64,000 bases of DNA, taken from positions 803,933-867,932 of the forward strand of contig JAKOGI010000105.1 in assembly GCA_029747015.1 (NCBI GenBank), written 5' to 3'. This stretch comes from Carnegiea gigantea (taxonomy: Eukaryota; Streptophyta; Magnoliopsida; Caryophyllales; Cactaceae). The translations under genes and the position numbers were made by a program. The notes under the pieces were generated by a model. That model did no database searches. It saw only the letters and a program-made list of their open reading frames with translations, and was not told the origin of the DNA. This document shows, one piece after another, positions 21,913 to 32,827 of this stretch. Each line of letters opens with the position of its first letter. Positions within the stretch are counted from its first letter, which is position 1.

Positions 21913-23190
21913 AGAGCACAGGTTTTTCCCTTCTTGTCAAGATGTTGATCTCCAACTTCTTAAAATCCTCACATAATTCTTTTGGTAATGTCAATAAGTA
22001 GCTAAGTTTTGGGTACGGCCTACAACTTAACGTGACACCTACCACATTTGCATCCCCTGGGTTGTATTAGAAGTTTATGTCATAATCATTGAGAAATACT
22101 AACCATCTTGTTTGCCTCAGGTTCAGGTCTTCCTCTGAAAATAGGTACTTCAGACTTTGATGGCCAGTGAAGATCTTACGGTGCTCCTGATACAGATAAT
22201 GCCTCCAAATTTTCAATGCAAAACCACCGACGCTAGTTCGAAGTCATGGGTTTAATAGTTTCACTCATGGGATTTTAGTTTCAGGAGGTATAAGCTATCA
22301 CAAGATTGTTTTGTATCAGCACACAACCTAACCGATTTTTTTATGCATCACTATATACCACAAGATCCTCACCGTTGGTAGGTACTGCCAACACAGATCC
22401 ACTTGTTAGTCTCCTCTTAATTTCCTAAAAGGCTTCCTCACACTTGTCGGCCCATTCATACTTAGTGGTTTTCCTTATCAAGTTAGTGGGAAATGTTGCA
22501 ACCATAGAGAAGTTATGAACAAATATATGATAATACCCTGCCAACCCTAGAAAACTCCTCACTTCAATTGCATTTTTAGGCTTAGGCCACTGGGTTATAG
22601 CTTCTATCTTTTGTAGATCTATAGACATTCCCTTCTTTACATGACATGCCCTAAGAATGCTAATTTTTCCAGCCAAAACTCATACTTCTTCAAGTTTGTA
22701 TGCAATTTAATTTTCCTTAGCACTTGTAGGACTATTCTCAAATGATAAGCATGTTCTTCTAGTGTCCTTGAGTAGACCAGTATGTCATTTATAAAGGAAC
22801 TCCTTTTAATTGGTTAAGGAGGTCATCTATCCAGGGAAAAGGATTGCGATTTTTGATGGTTATGTTGTCACGCTCCCTATAATCAATACATAACCTTAAG
22901 GTTCCATCCTTCTTTTTCATGAACACCACCAGTGCTCCCTACGGAGATGTACTTGGCCTAATATGCCCCTTTCTCAATAACTCGTCAAGCTGGACTTTTA
23001 ACTCTTAAGTTCTGCTGGGGCCATCCTATAAGGGGATTTAGAGATAGGGGTTGCTCCTGACACTAAGTCAACATAGAATTCTACCTCGCTAAGTGGTAGC
23101 ATGCTTGGGATCTTCTTAAGGAAGGCATCAGGAGATTTTTGAACTATTAGGATATCCTTAAGAGATAGTTCAGGGGTTTTTAGCATCTAC
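21913..23190 (-). pseudogene. RT and RNase H with internal deletion, unit 1
   Basis: The RT entry is at 23186-22998 (FYVDLVSGATPISKSPYRMA). The fingers near 22900 ([23 protein letters not shown]) run directly into INDILVYS at about 22790. The piece that should carry the first catalytic Asp (DLRSGYHQ) and the PFGLTNAP motif is missing, roughly 75 residues, with a frame change. The thumb (IEAITQWPKPKNAIEVRSFLGLAGYY) is intact at 22676-22425. RNase H follows to about 22030. This RT cannot work. Confidence 0.78.
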
Positions 23191-23399
23191 TACATTGCAA
23201 AAGCACCACTTGCAACCTCGTCCCAATAGATTTTGGGCTTCTATTGCTATGACAAGTCCCACTTCACATTTCACGATTTTCGCCTTATAAATTATCTTTT
23301 CTTCCTTAGGTCCTCTACGTAATCTTCTGTTTAGGATAATTTATTTGTGGTTGATATTTCGACAACAAGTGTATAGCCAAAATCAAGTCAAAATAAGTT

Positions 23400-23614
23400 A
23401 GCCTAAATTTGTACAGGTCAGCTAAGAACTCGTGACCGTCAATCTGAATAAGCAACCCGTCTATGATTCATCACACCTCACTATCTTCCCATCCGAAAAG
23501 GTGGCAGATAACAAGGAGTGTTCAGATGTTAGACCTATCCCTAATGCCTTAACTAATTTAGTAGAAATGAAATGTTCCATAGCACCAATGTTAAATAGGA
23601 CATCAATAGGTTGA
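23400..23614 (-). pseudogene. Aspartic protease, unit 1
   Basis: On the minus strand near 23600 the reading is IDVLFNIGAMEHFIS and then TKLVKALGI. The family motif is VL.DTGA..SFIS, so the catalytic Asp-Thr-Gly has become Asn-Ile-Gly. Unit 2 has the same Asn-Ile-Gly, so the change came before the duplication. Confidence 0.75.
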
Positions 23615-23699
23615 GCTTTGATAGAGAAGTATCGATCACCATGTTAGGAGTATGTCCAAATTCTTCCCTCCACTTTACATAGACCCTGCGTCCAGTGTT

Positions 23700-24135
23700 C
23701 TCGGGTGGATGGTGAGGTGGCCTAGGCTGGTTCTGCTAAGGAGCTCGGGTTTGGTTGTTTAGATTTACTAGTTCCCACTCTTGTGCTGGTAGCATTGTTG
23801 TGACTGTTATCCTCCATTCCTTTGCTCAGTAGGGGGTTGTGGGTTCGAGTAATCCTTAACCTGATGCCGAGGACTTCCACAGCATTAACAACTTTTGTTG
23901 CTACAACATTCATCTGCATATTGTCCTGTCTTCCCACAATCATTCCATGTCACCGTACGCCGATAATTAGCATGCAGCCTAATATGTGAATTGTTATTGT
24001 TGTTGTGATAACCCCGCCTGAGACTTCTCATATTGAATCTAGAAGTGGTGGCTTTCTCGCCGGTCCCTCTTCCTTTTAGTCCCTTACTGCTCCTTGTAGA
24101 ACTCATTTTTCTCCGTTATTGCATGCTTCATATTG
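23700..24135 (-). pseudogene. Gag C-terminal part, unit 1
   Basis: The fragment 24106-23885 is basic and Asn/Arg-rich (RRGYHNNNNNSHIRLHANYR), then DCGKTGQYADEC, a CCHC knuckle that has lost its first Cys and has Gln in place of His. The N-terminal gag is absent because the duplication boundary lies at 24136. Confidence 0.65.
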
Positions 24136-25002
24136 ATGTAATCTACTCTTCATGACGCTACTAATTTATTCTCCCTAATCCAACCCAGCTTAGACAAATA
24201 TGAAATTTAAGAATTGAAATTTTACCTTGAAATGTATGAAGCAAAGCATGAGACTTAGATGGTTTTAATTCCTCAAACACAAGTAATTAAATTTAAAAAT
24301 CAAAGAAAGCAAATGAGATTTTAATACCCAAAATCACATTCGTTAACCTCAAATAAAGTTTATATAAAAAGAAAATTATGATTAGGGTTTTCATAGAACC
24401 CTAGCCATACTCAACTAAGGGGAGAGAGAAGAGAGGTAGCTAGGGTAGCCGCACGCGCATAGGCGGTGGTGGTGGTCATCGGCAGTGGTTGTGGATGCAA
24501 GCAGTGGTAGTCGGTGATGTGGGTCAGTGGAGCCGTGGGGAGAGTGACATAATGCATGGAAGTGAGAGATGAGGGTGGAGATCGAGTGCGAGATAATTAA
24601 GAGATCTAGGGGAAAATGATAAGCTAGGGTTAGGGTATCTCTCATGGGAGAAGGAATAGGGGTTAGAGGACGAGAGTGAAAAGGAATAAAAGGAAAAAAA
24701 ATTTCCTTATAACACACGGCTGAGAGGGGAAGCTTTTTTTGCTGAAAGTAACTTACACTCACGCAAAATAGTTTTATTTTAATTTTCCAAAATTTTTGGG
24801 TACAAAGAACTAAGAAAAAAGTGTTATTATTGCTTGCGTTGTCTTAAACTAACCCCTACAAATTATGTCCTTAGGTTACCCATAAAATTCTAATCATCTC
24901 ACAATCTCAAAATTCTAATCATCTTACAATCTCAAACCTTCTAGGTTAGTCCACCATTAAAAAAACAATAATTATAATTATAGACATTTTTGGGATTTTA
25001 CA
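24136..25002 (-). repeat. Partial 3' LTR, unit 2
   Basis: Same sequence and ends as 19579-20445; the polypurine tract follows at 25003-25017. U5 is missing as in unit 1. Confidence 0.65.
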
Positions 25003-25145
25003 TTCTACCCCCTTAAAGGAAGCTTTGTGCTTAAAACTTTGCACACACCTATGTAGTTAAACAAGTGAGGTTACTTGCATCACATTTCTTATTCGGGTTC
25101 ATAGGCAGCGTCCGATACTGCATGGTTAGCATAAAGGACTTTCAC

Positions 25146-26335
25146 CTATGGTACACTTTTCCTATGAAGCGATTTTTCTCTTCGATACAAGATCCGAATT
25201 GGTTGCTCCTCATATGATAAATGTTCCTGAAGTTGCACAGGTCTGGTTCGATGATGTAGGAGGGATAGGAATGTAATTGCATATCTATGACATGTTAGGC
25301 AATTCGACCAATAGTTCCGATTGATAGGCCAGCCGATATACCTAGGGCTAAGCTTGGCCAGCATACTCAACCTTGTGATTCTCTTGGTTGGGGAAAGCTT
25401 AAGGAAAACTTGGTCTTCTACTTCAAATTCCAGAGGACTATGCTTGCCATTAGTATAGCTTTTCTAACGGCTCTAAGCTGCACTTCATTTATTCTCAGAT
25501 TACCATAACCTTATAGGTTGTAGTTGGATCAGGTTAGGTCCAATGGTCGACGCATCATCAATCTCTTGCCAGCATAGTAGGGTTTTGTATCATCTTCCAT
25601 ACAACTTTTCATAAGCAGCCATCCCAATGCTAGAATGGTAACTATTATTGTAGGAGAACACAATTAGTCCCAATTGCTCATCCCAAGCTTTCTTGAAGTC
25701 CTGAGTAGAAGCTCGCAACATGTCTTCTAAGGTTTGGGTCATTCACGCAGCTAGTCCATTTATAGCTGGATGGAAACCTATACTAAAGTGTAACAACGCC
25801 CAAAGTGCCTCTTGTAACTCTTGATAAAATCTAGATTAATATCTAGTGTCCTGATCAGGAACTATAGAACTTAATACCCCATGCAATCAAACAATATCCC
25901 CTAAATAGGCACGAGCCAATTGATCCAGGGTCCATGTTTTTCTCATTGCTATGAAATGTGACGTGGTCATAAGTCCATTTGCAATGACCCAAATTGCATT
26001 ATTTTTTCTCTGTGTGAGTGATAATATCACCACAAAAATCCATGAAAACTGAGTTGTAATTTCACTCAAGAACTTCCAATGGTTGTAAGAGTTCTAAAGG
26101 TCTTTCGTGTGTCCTTTTCACCCACTAATAAGTTAAACACTTTGGCATAAAGTGTGCTACTTCTTGCTTCATACTACACCCTCAAAATGTCTATTTCACG
26201 TCATTATACAACTTGTTCCCTCCATAATGCACTGCATGTGGTGTGTTTTTCCCCTTATTTAGAATTTCTTGCTAAGTTCCTCCATAGCTGGGACACATAC
26301 CCCATTTTGAAACCTTAAGGCTTCATCTTCGTGCA
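25146..26335 (-). pseudogene. Integrase with chromodomain-like tail, unit 2
   Basis: Copy of 20544-21912. VQLQEHLSYEEQPIRIL is present at 25370-25146, and a deletion near 25285 removes part of the preceding text found in unit 1. The 26069-25887 fragment is a piece of the core. The zinc-binding part near 26200-26330 is split by a frameshift in a run of T. Inactive. Confidence 0.65.
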
Positions 26336-27784
26336 TTATGAAACCAAGTGTTTTTCTTGCTAACACTTCACCCTTGATCCTTTCTACTTGTGGGTCAGTC
26401 TCCTGGGGTTGCTTGAATTTTCGCGACAAGAGTAGGTTGTACTTCTATGGCATAGAGCATGGGTTTTTCCCTCCTTGTGAAGATGTTGATCTCCAGCTTC
26501 TTAAAATCCTCACATAATTCTTTGGGTAATACCAATAAGTAGCTAAGTTTTGGGTACGGCCTACAACTTAATGCATCACCTACCACATTTGCATTCCCTG
26601 GGTTGTATTAGAAGTTTATGTCATAATCATTAAGAAATACTAGCCATCTTGTTTGCCTTAGGTTCAGGTCTTCCTCTGAAAACAGGTACTTCAGACTTTG
26701 ATGGTCAGTGAAGATCTTGCAATGCTCCTAATACAGATAATGCCTCCAAATTTTGAATGCAAAACCACCGATGCTAGTTCAAAGCCATGGGTTTAATAGT
26801 TTCACTCATGGGATTTTAGTTTCAAGAGGTATAAGCTATCACAAGATTGTTTTGTATCAGCACACAACCTAACCTATTTTTTTATGCATCACTGTATACC
26901 ACAAGATCCTTGCCGTTGGTAGGTAATACCAACCTAGATCCACTAGTTAGTCTCCTCTTAATTTCGTGAAAGGCTTCCTCACACTTGTCGGCCCATTCAT
27001 ACTTAGTGGTTTTCCTTATCAAGTTAGTGGGAAATGTTGCAACCATAGAGAAGTTATGAACAAATCTATGATAATACCCTGCCAACCCTAGAAAACTCCT
27101 CACTTCAATTGCATTTTTAGGCTTAGGCCACTGGGTTGTAGCTTCTATCTTTTGTAGATCTATAGACATTCCCTTCTTTACATGACATGCCCTAAGAATG
27201 CTAATTTTTCTAGCCAAAAGCTCATACTTCTTCAAGTTTGTATGCAATTCATTTTTCCTTAGCACTTGTAGGACTATTCTCAAATGATATGTATGTTCTT
27301 CTAGTGTCCTCGAGTAGACCAGCATGTCATCTGTAAAGGAACTCCTTTTAATTGGTTAAAGAGGTCATCTATCCAGGGAAAAGGATTGCGATTTTTGATG
27401 GTTATGATATCACACTCCCGATAATCAATACATAACCTTAAGGTTCCATCCTTCTTTTTCACGAACAGCTCCAGTGCTCCTTTCTCAATAACTCATAAAG
27501 CTGGACTTTTAACTCTTAAGTTCTACTGGGGCCATCCTATAAGGGGATTTAGAGATAGGGGTTGCTCCTGACACTAAGTCAACATAGAATTCTACCTCGC
27601 TAAGTCGTAGCATGCTTGGGATCTTCTTAAGGAAAACATTAGGAAATTCTTGAACTACTGGGATATCCTTAAGAGATGGTTCAGGGGTTTTAGTATCTAG
27701 TACATTGCAAAAGCACCACTTGCAACCTCGTCCTAATAGGTTTTGGGTTTCTATTGCTATGACAAGTCCCACTTCACATTTCAC
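26336..27784 (-). pseudogene. RNase H and RT with internal deletion, unit 2
   Basis: The RT entry is at 27784-27509 (FYVDLVSGATPISKSPYRMA). The fingers continue to NQLKGVP near 27340, then the same deletion as in unit 1 joins to [20 protein letters not shown] (27325). The thumb and the start of RNase H are open to 26882. The fingers also have a second small deletion near 27480, relative to unit 1. Missing the first catalytic motif, so dead. Confidence 0.75.
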
Positions 27785-27849
27785 GATTTTCCCTTTATGA
27801 ATTATTTTTTCTTCCTTAGGTCCTCCGCGTAATCTTCTGTTTAGGGCAA

Positions 27850-28124
27850 TTTATTTGTGGCTGATATTTCGACAACAAGTGTATACCCAAAATCAAGTCA
27901 AAATAAGTTAACCTAAATTTGTACAAGTCAGCTAAGAACTCATGACCGTCAATCTGAATAGCCAGCCCGTATATGATTCATCACACCTCACTATCTTCCC
28001 ATCCGGGAGGGTGACAGGTAACACGGAGTGCTTAGATGTTAGATCTATCCCTAATGCCTTAACTAATTTTGTAGAAATGAAATATTGCATAGCACCAATG
28101 TTAAACAGGACATCAATAGGTTGA
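27850..28124 (-). pseudogene. Aspartic protease, unit 2
   Basis: The minus-strand reading near 28110 is IDVLFNIGAMQYFIS, with the active-site Asp replaced by Asn as in unit 1. The following text (TKLVKALGI) is shared. Confidence 0.72.
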
Positions 28125-28209
28125 GCTTTGATAGAGAAGTACCGATCACCATGATAGCAATATGTCCAAATTCTTCCCTCCGCTTTACATAGACCCTGCC
28201 TCCAGTGTT

Positions 28210-29462
28210 CTGGGGTGGTTGGTGAGGTGGCCTAGCCTGGTTCTGCTAAGGAGCTCGGGTTTGGTTGTTTAGATTTACTAGTTCCCACTCTTGTGCTGGT
28301 AGCATTGTTGTGACTGTTATCCTCCATTCCTCTGATCAGTAGGGGGTTGTGGGTTTAGGTAATCCTTAACCTGATACCAAGGACTTCCATAGCATTAACA
28401 TCTTTTGTTGCTACAACATTCATGCACGTAGTGTCCTGTCTTCCCACAATCATTCCATGCCACCGTACACTAATAATTAGCATACTGCCTGCCATGTGAA
28501 TTGTTATTGTTGTTATGATAACCCCACCTGAGACTTCTCATATTGATTCTGGAAGTGGTGGCTTTCTCGCTGGCCCCCCTTCCTTTTATTCCCTCACTAC
28601 TCCTTGTAGAACTCATTTTTCTCCTTCATTGCAGGCTTCATATTAGCAGTTGTGTCGTGTGTATCCTCATAAGAGATATATCAATGCACCAACATCCTTT
28701 CCTTAAGATTTAGGTTAAGCTCTGCCCCAAAATGGTTCACCTTTAGCTTCTCATCTTCTATGAAGGCAAGGGTAAAGCGAAGAGTTCCATAAACTTGGAA
28801 ACATATTCTAGCACACTCATCTCCCCTTGTTGTAATTGTGTAACTTTGTTCTCCTTGGCTTTTTGACACAATATAAGGCAAAAATGGTTCTTAAGTAACT
28901 GCTTAAATCTATTCCACCCAAACTCAAGCTCATACTATCATTTTCTCACACCCAAATTCAAGCTCATACTATCATTTTCTCACAGTAAACCGCCAGAGGT
29001 TAGCTCCGTCCTTTCAGTAGAACACAGCGAATCCTACCCTTTATTCCTCAGAGTACTGGAACGCAGCAAACAACTTCTCCATACGTCAAATCCAATTTTC
29101 TAATGCTTTAGGATCAAGGGTGTTAGTGTAAGTTTGTGGGCTATGGCTAGCAACGCTCTTGAACGTGTATTAGTTGTCCTCACCTATCTTCCTTTTCTTT
29201 GCTCCAACCGTCTTCTGAAGGTGTTTATTTTGTTGTTGCAACTATTCTCTATGCTTCTGTAAAAGGTCTAGAAGCAGGAGATTGGTAAGGTCCATCCTAG
29301 TTTGTAGATTTGTCTATCCACATTGCTAGGGTTCCTGCTCCCATTCCTAGGCCAAAGTGCTTCTAGTCTTTCCCTTATGCTAACTATGGTGTTTCCCAGG
29401 TTAATGTAGGGTCTTAAAGTGGGCATGGGTCTAGTTTGAGATTCTTCATTATTTCCTGACAT
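28210..29462 (-). pseudogene. Gag, unit 2 and unduplicated N-terminus
   Basis: The likely start is MSGNNEESQTRPMPTLRPYI at 29462. A central part around 28881-28681 gives ARICFQVYGTLRF in one frame and FTLAFIEDEKLKVNHFGAEL in the usual gag frame. The knuckle region near 28440-28500 is decayed as in unit 1. A 34-base tandem duplication interrupts it at 28917-28984. Several stops. Confidence 0.65.
28917..28984. repeat. 34-base tandem duplication in gag
   Basis: Two adjacent copies of a 34-base unit beginning CCCAAACTCAAGC and ending TTTTCTCACA, with one base difference. 34 is not a multiple of three, so it shifts the gag frame. Confidence 0.85.
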
Positions 29463-30907
29463 CTTGGTTTAAAATTAATTGAGTTGAATTCCATTTCTAA
29501 TAGTTCATAACATGTATTTGGCAACAGTTTAACAATTCACATGGCTTTAAATCACCACCATTGAATTGACATACAGCAACATTTACAATCGCATCAATTT
29601 GTATCATTCATTCTGGCAAGTTCACCTAACACTTACGCTGTTGAGTTCTTATCACACATAATCATATGTCTCATGCCCACTTTCTTAATGCCACTAGCTT
29701 TTATGTTTAGGTCCATACATAGTTTTAAAGAATCACATAAGCAAACACATTCAAGTAAACTCAGTTGACAATTCGATTGCATAAACTAAAAATGACAAAT
29801 GTTTTTCATACTATTGCTCCTATTACACAAGCAATTCAATAACTTCCTCAGTTTCAACTCTATTAATGAAGAAAAGTATGATTATAAAATCTAACATCAT
29901 TGCCTTTAAGCACTATCTAGTGCCTACTACCTAGGAGCATCTAATAGACATGCCCATAAATCTTACCACACCTTCCCTGCTTCTAGTGAGTAGCTTCAAT
30001 TTCAGGCCCAGGCTTAGTGTCAAGCTCAAATTCAAGCTTGGGTTTTTACACTGGTTTTCCTCTGGTTCCTCATCTGGGTCTACTTCTTTAGGATCCTCAT
30101 CTTCCATTGATTCTTCCTCCTGGTCCTTTTTTTCCATTGGTTCTTCTTTAAGGTCCTTTTTTACATTGGTTATTCCTCAAGGTCCTCTTTTTACATCAGT
30201 TTTCTTTAGGGTCCTCATCTTCCATTGATCCCTTGGGGTCCCTTCCATGGGTTTCTCCTCAGGGTCATCATCCTCCATAGATTTCTCCTCAGGGTCCTCA
30301 ACCTCTACAAGTTCCTCCTCTTCCCTAACCTAATTGGGTTCCTTAGGTGTGGAATCCCCTATGTCCTTCTTATCAAGGGATGGTTGGGTCCCTTATTGGG
30401 CTATAAGTGTAGGACGTTAGTCATACGGGCCCACCTGAAGCAGATGATCAACTAATTTTATAAACCCTATTGCCATTTATTGTAATTCACACCAACATCT
30501 TCGCTAGTCACGAAACTCTCAAATGTGTAACTCATCAACTCAGTAATGCCATTCGCAGTCACCTCAAAGGCTAGAAGGAGGAAAAGCTTCTAATTATGCT
30601 AAAACATCAAGCAACTATTAGGTCCATCCCCTATATATTTGTTATCTTTGCCCTAACTTGATGGATATGACCAACCAAGTCAACCTCAGATTTCTTAGCT
30701 ACCCTCTCATAAAGACATTAGCCCCCTATTCATGCCATACACAAATAGCTGCAAGTAAGACATGTATTCTAATACATTCTATACAGATCCATGCATCCCT
30801 CTTCCCTTCTTACACTCACTCTCCACATAATTCTTAAGTCTATGGATTTTAAACTTTTATTTTGTAATACAATATTCTACACTAAGCTTTCAGATCGGTA
30901 AACTTGT
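29463..30907 (-). other. Leader between primer site and gag, with acidic coding repeats
   Basis: No pol or gag domain is seen. On the minus strand at 30330-29931 there is an imperfect repeat of about 30 bases whose translation is acidic (EDPEEKSMEDDDPEEK, DEDPKEVDPDEEPEEN), with frame breaks. The open part is 30137-29931. The remainder is plain AT-rich sequence. Similar acidic repeats occur near gag in some gypsy elements, so this may be coding in an intact relative. Confidence 0.5.
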
Positions 30908-30919
30908 GCTTTGATGTCA
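30908..30919 (-). other. Decayed primer binding site (initiator tRNA-Met type)
   Basis: The minus strand reads TGACATCAAAGC against the expected TGGTATCAGAGC. All three differences are transitions. It lies eight bases from the LTR-like sequence starting at 30928. Confidence 0.55.
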
Positions 30920-30927
30920 CTTTATAA

Positions 30928-31525
30928 TGCCCCAAAAATTATAATTTATTTCATTACTATTATTTAACCCTAAGTAGCAGCACACAACCAGATGGAGTGT
31001 TGCCGTTGTATTTCCTATTAGGAAACATAAGGCTATGTACCACAAAATCTACTATTAAGGGTTCAATAATAAAGTCAACCCAAGGGTCAAATTTAAAGTA
31101 TAATAGTCAAAAGTCAAGCATTAAAATCTAAGGAATTTATTCAACACAAAGATTCCTAAATCATCAGTCTTGCTCCTACTCTTAAGTTCTATCCCCATGC
31201 CCATGATCACCACCGAGAATTAAACATTTACAAAAAAATGTGACGGAGCTCAATAACAACCACCCCTAACAATAAAAACGTCATTTAAATTCATTTCAAA
31301 CAATTGTAGGGATGGGAGGGAAGATAGCTTAAGCAATTTTGCAAATGATTTCGAACCAATCTGACATGAATCTCTAAGTTCAGTCAAGTCACCCATAGTT
31401 CAAGTTCCAAAACAAGGGTGAGCCACCTCAATGGGTCTCATGGTCTCTAATTAACTTAGATGCAGCCACTTGTCCAGTTCATAGCCTGCCGTTAATTGAA
31501 GGGTTACTAATAACTTCACGATATT
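30928..31525 (-). repeat. Partial 5' LTR of the chromovirus-like element
   Basis: Begins TGCCCCAAAAATTAT on the plus strand beside the primer site, as the U5 end should. It is cut at about 31525 where element B begins. The 3' LTR pieces at 19579 and 24136 keep only the U3 side, so the fragments do not overlap and cannot be aligned. The call rests on position. Confidence 0.45.
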
Positions 31526-32827
31526 AGGGTCCCAAGCTCATAGTGGCGTTGTAGCAAATTAAGGTCGATACCACAGGGAGTAGTTCAAGCTACCGGGTTG
31601 TATTCCCTCACGATAGGGCAAGTGAATCCACATTTGCAAATGAAATTGAACTATGTTGCTTATCCAATCTAACCAGTAAACAATCAAGGAATTTAATCAA
31701 ATCAAGTAATTTTCCAACTCAAGAATTCATCAAGTGCCTCTTTCTTACATGGTGATTCTAAAATCGATAATCGAACTATCAAATGCCTTTTTGAAGGTGG
31801 AATGAAATTCTTAAATCTAATCAACTACCATTTCTCAAGGATTTTTGACTAATCTAAGATCCTTGAGAACATGATTATCAAATCTTAGAAGTCTGGTAAA
31901 CATTGAGTCTTTCTCAAGATCCCACACGCTTAATTTGAATTTTAGTTTTCCAACATCTAGTTTCACCTTTCAATCCTTCACCCAATGTCCAAGACAAGCC
32001 AGAAGTGGATCAAGTTCCCCACTAGCAATTCAATGTTTAAGATTCAATATAACAAACCTATTAAATCCAAAGCACTTTTAGATCAAAGAAAGCATTGATT
32101 CAATCTTTAACTCAATTCTAAGGTTAACAATTCAAAACTTGACATAAAAATCAATGCTAATCCAAGGCATAAAAATCTAAAAAGAAAAGAAAAGAGAAGG
32201 GAGAGGAATTACTTAGCCATTGCGTGCTTGTGTTGGAAGATGCAAACTCGACCCGAAATCGTTGCAAATCTTCACCTTGAACTTGCTCTCAACTCTCTCT
32301 AATCTAAGTCTATGTCCTAACATAATGGAGAAATGGATATGTGGTGGTATTCACAGAAAATGATGCTAGGACCAGGCCTTTATTTGGGTAGTGAAAGCTA
32401 TGAAACGTTGCCATCGCCAGGAAAATGAATAGCCATGAAGAAATCAAGTCAAATCGGGGAGACAGAGCTCACCACGAGCCATGGCCACCATCATAGATTG
32501 ACTGTTATACCCTTTAGTAGGTTCGCTTTCACTTGATTCATCTACTGCTTCTTCCAATAATCTCCTAAACCGTGATACTAGCCACAGTTTGTCCGTGTTG
32601 AGTGTCTTGGGGCCTCTTTGCTATCTTCTTTTATCCACAACGCCTCAAAAATCTTCATTCTACTCACATAACTTGACTCACAAAGTGAAAATTTGCAAAC
32701 ACTATGAAAACAAGCGAACTCAGCATGATAGTAGAAATAAAGGAATAAATTGTATAATTAAGCATACTAACACCCTCAAATGACTCCCAAACACTTATAA
32801 AATCCTATGAAAATATGACATTCATCA
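31526..32827 (-). repeat. 3' LTR of element B
   Basis: Aligns with 62636-63858 from about 31540 (AGCAAATTAAGGTCGATACC against AGCAAATGAAGGTCGATTCC). The right edge is set by TTCATCA followed by a CT-rich tract (minus GCATAAGAGAG). The left edge is uncertain by about 15 bases. It has the conserved U5 text GTCGATACCACAGGGA, common in plant gypsy LTRs, and decayed CCACGA/CCATGG palindromes at 32469-32490. Confidence 0.78.

Larger units (their letters stand above)
19579..24135 (-). repeat. Tandem duplication unit 1 (about 4.56 kb)
   Basis: Begins ATGTAATTTACTCTTCATG and ends at TGCTTCATATTG, where the second unit starts with ATGTAATCTACTCTTCATG. The units align across their length by eye with scattered substitutions and small indels. 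The junction and the left flank share short ATGCAT/TTCAT-like text, which fits a microhomology-mediated duplication. Confidence 0.8.
24136..28640 (-). repeat. Tandem duplication unit 2
   Basis: Homologous to 19579-24135. To its right, sequence continues without a break into the N-terminal half of gag, so this is the copy that keeps the original right flank. It has its own small deletions relative to unit 1, for example near 25280 and 27480. Confidence 0.8.
19579..30919 (-). mobile_element. Chromovirus-like Ty3/gypsy element with internal tandem duplication
   Basis: Minus-strand gypsy sequence: partial 3' LTR, chromodomain-like end, integrase, RNase H, RT, protease, gag and primer site from left to right. 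The segment from the partial LTR to the gag C-terminus occurs twice in tandem (19579-24135, 24136-28640); only the right copy continues into the rest of gag. Both copies have the same RT deletion and the same protease change. The Tekay/Del group is suggested by KSPYRMAPAELK and by the EEQPIRILDRREK tail. Confidence 0.75.
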
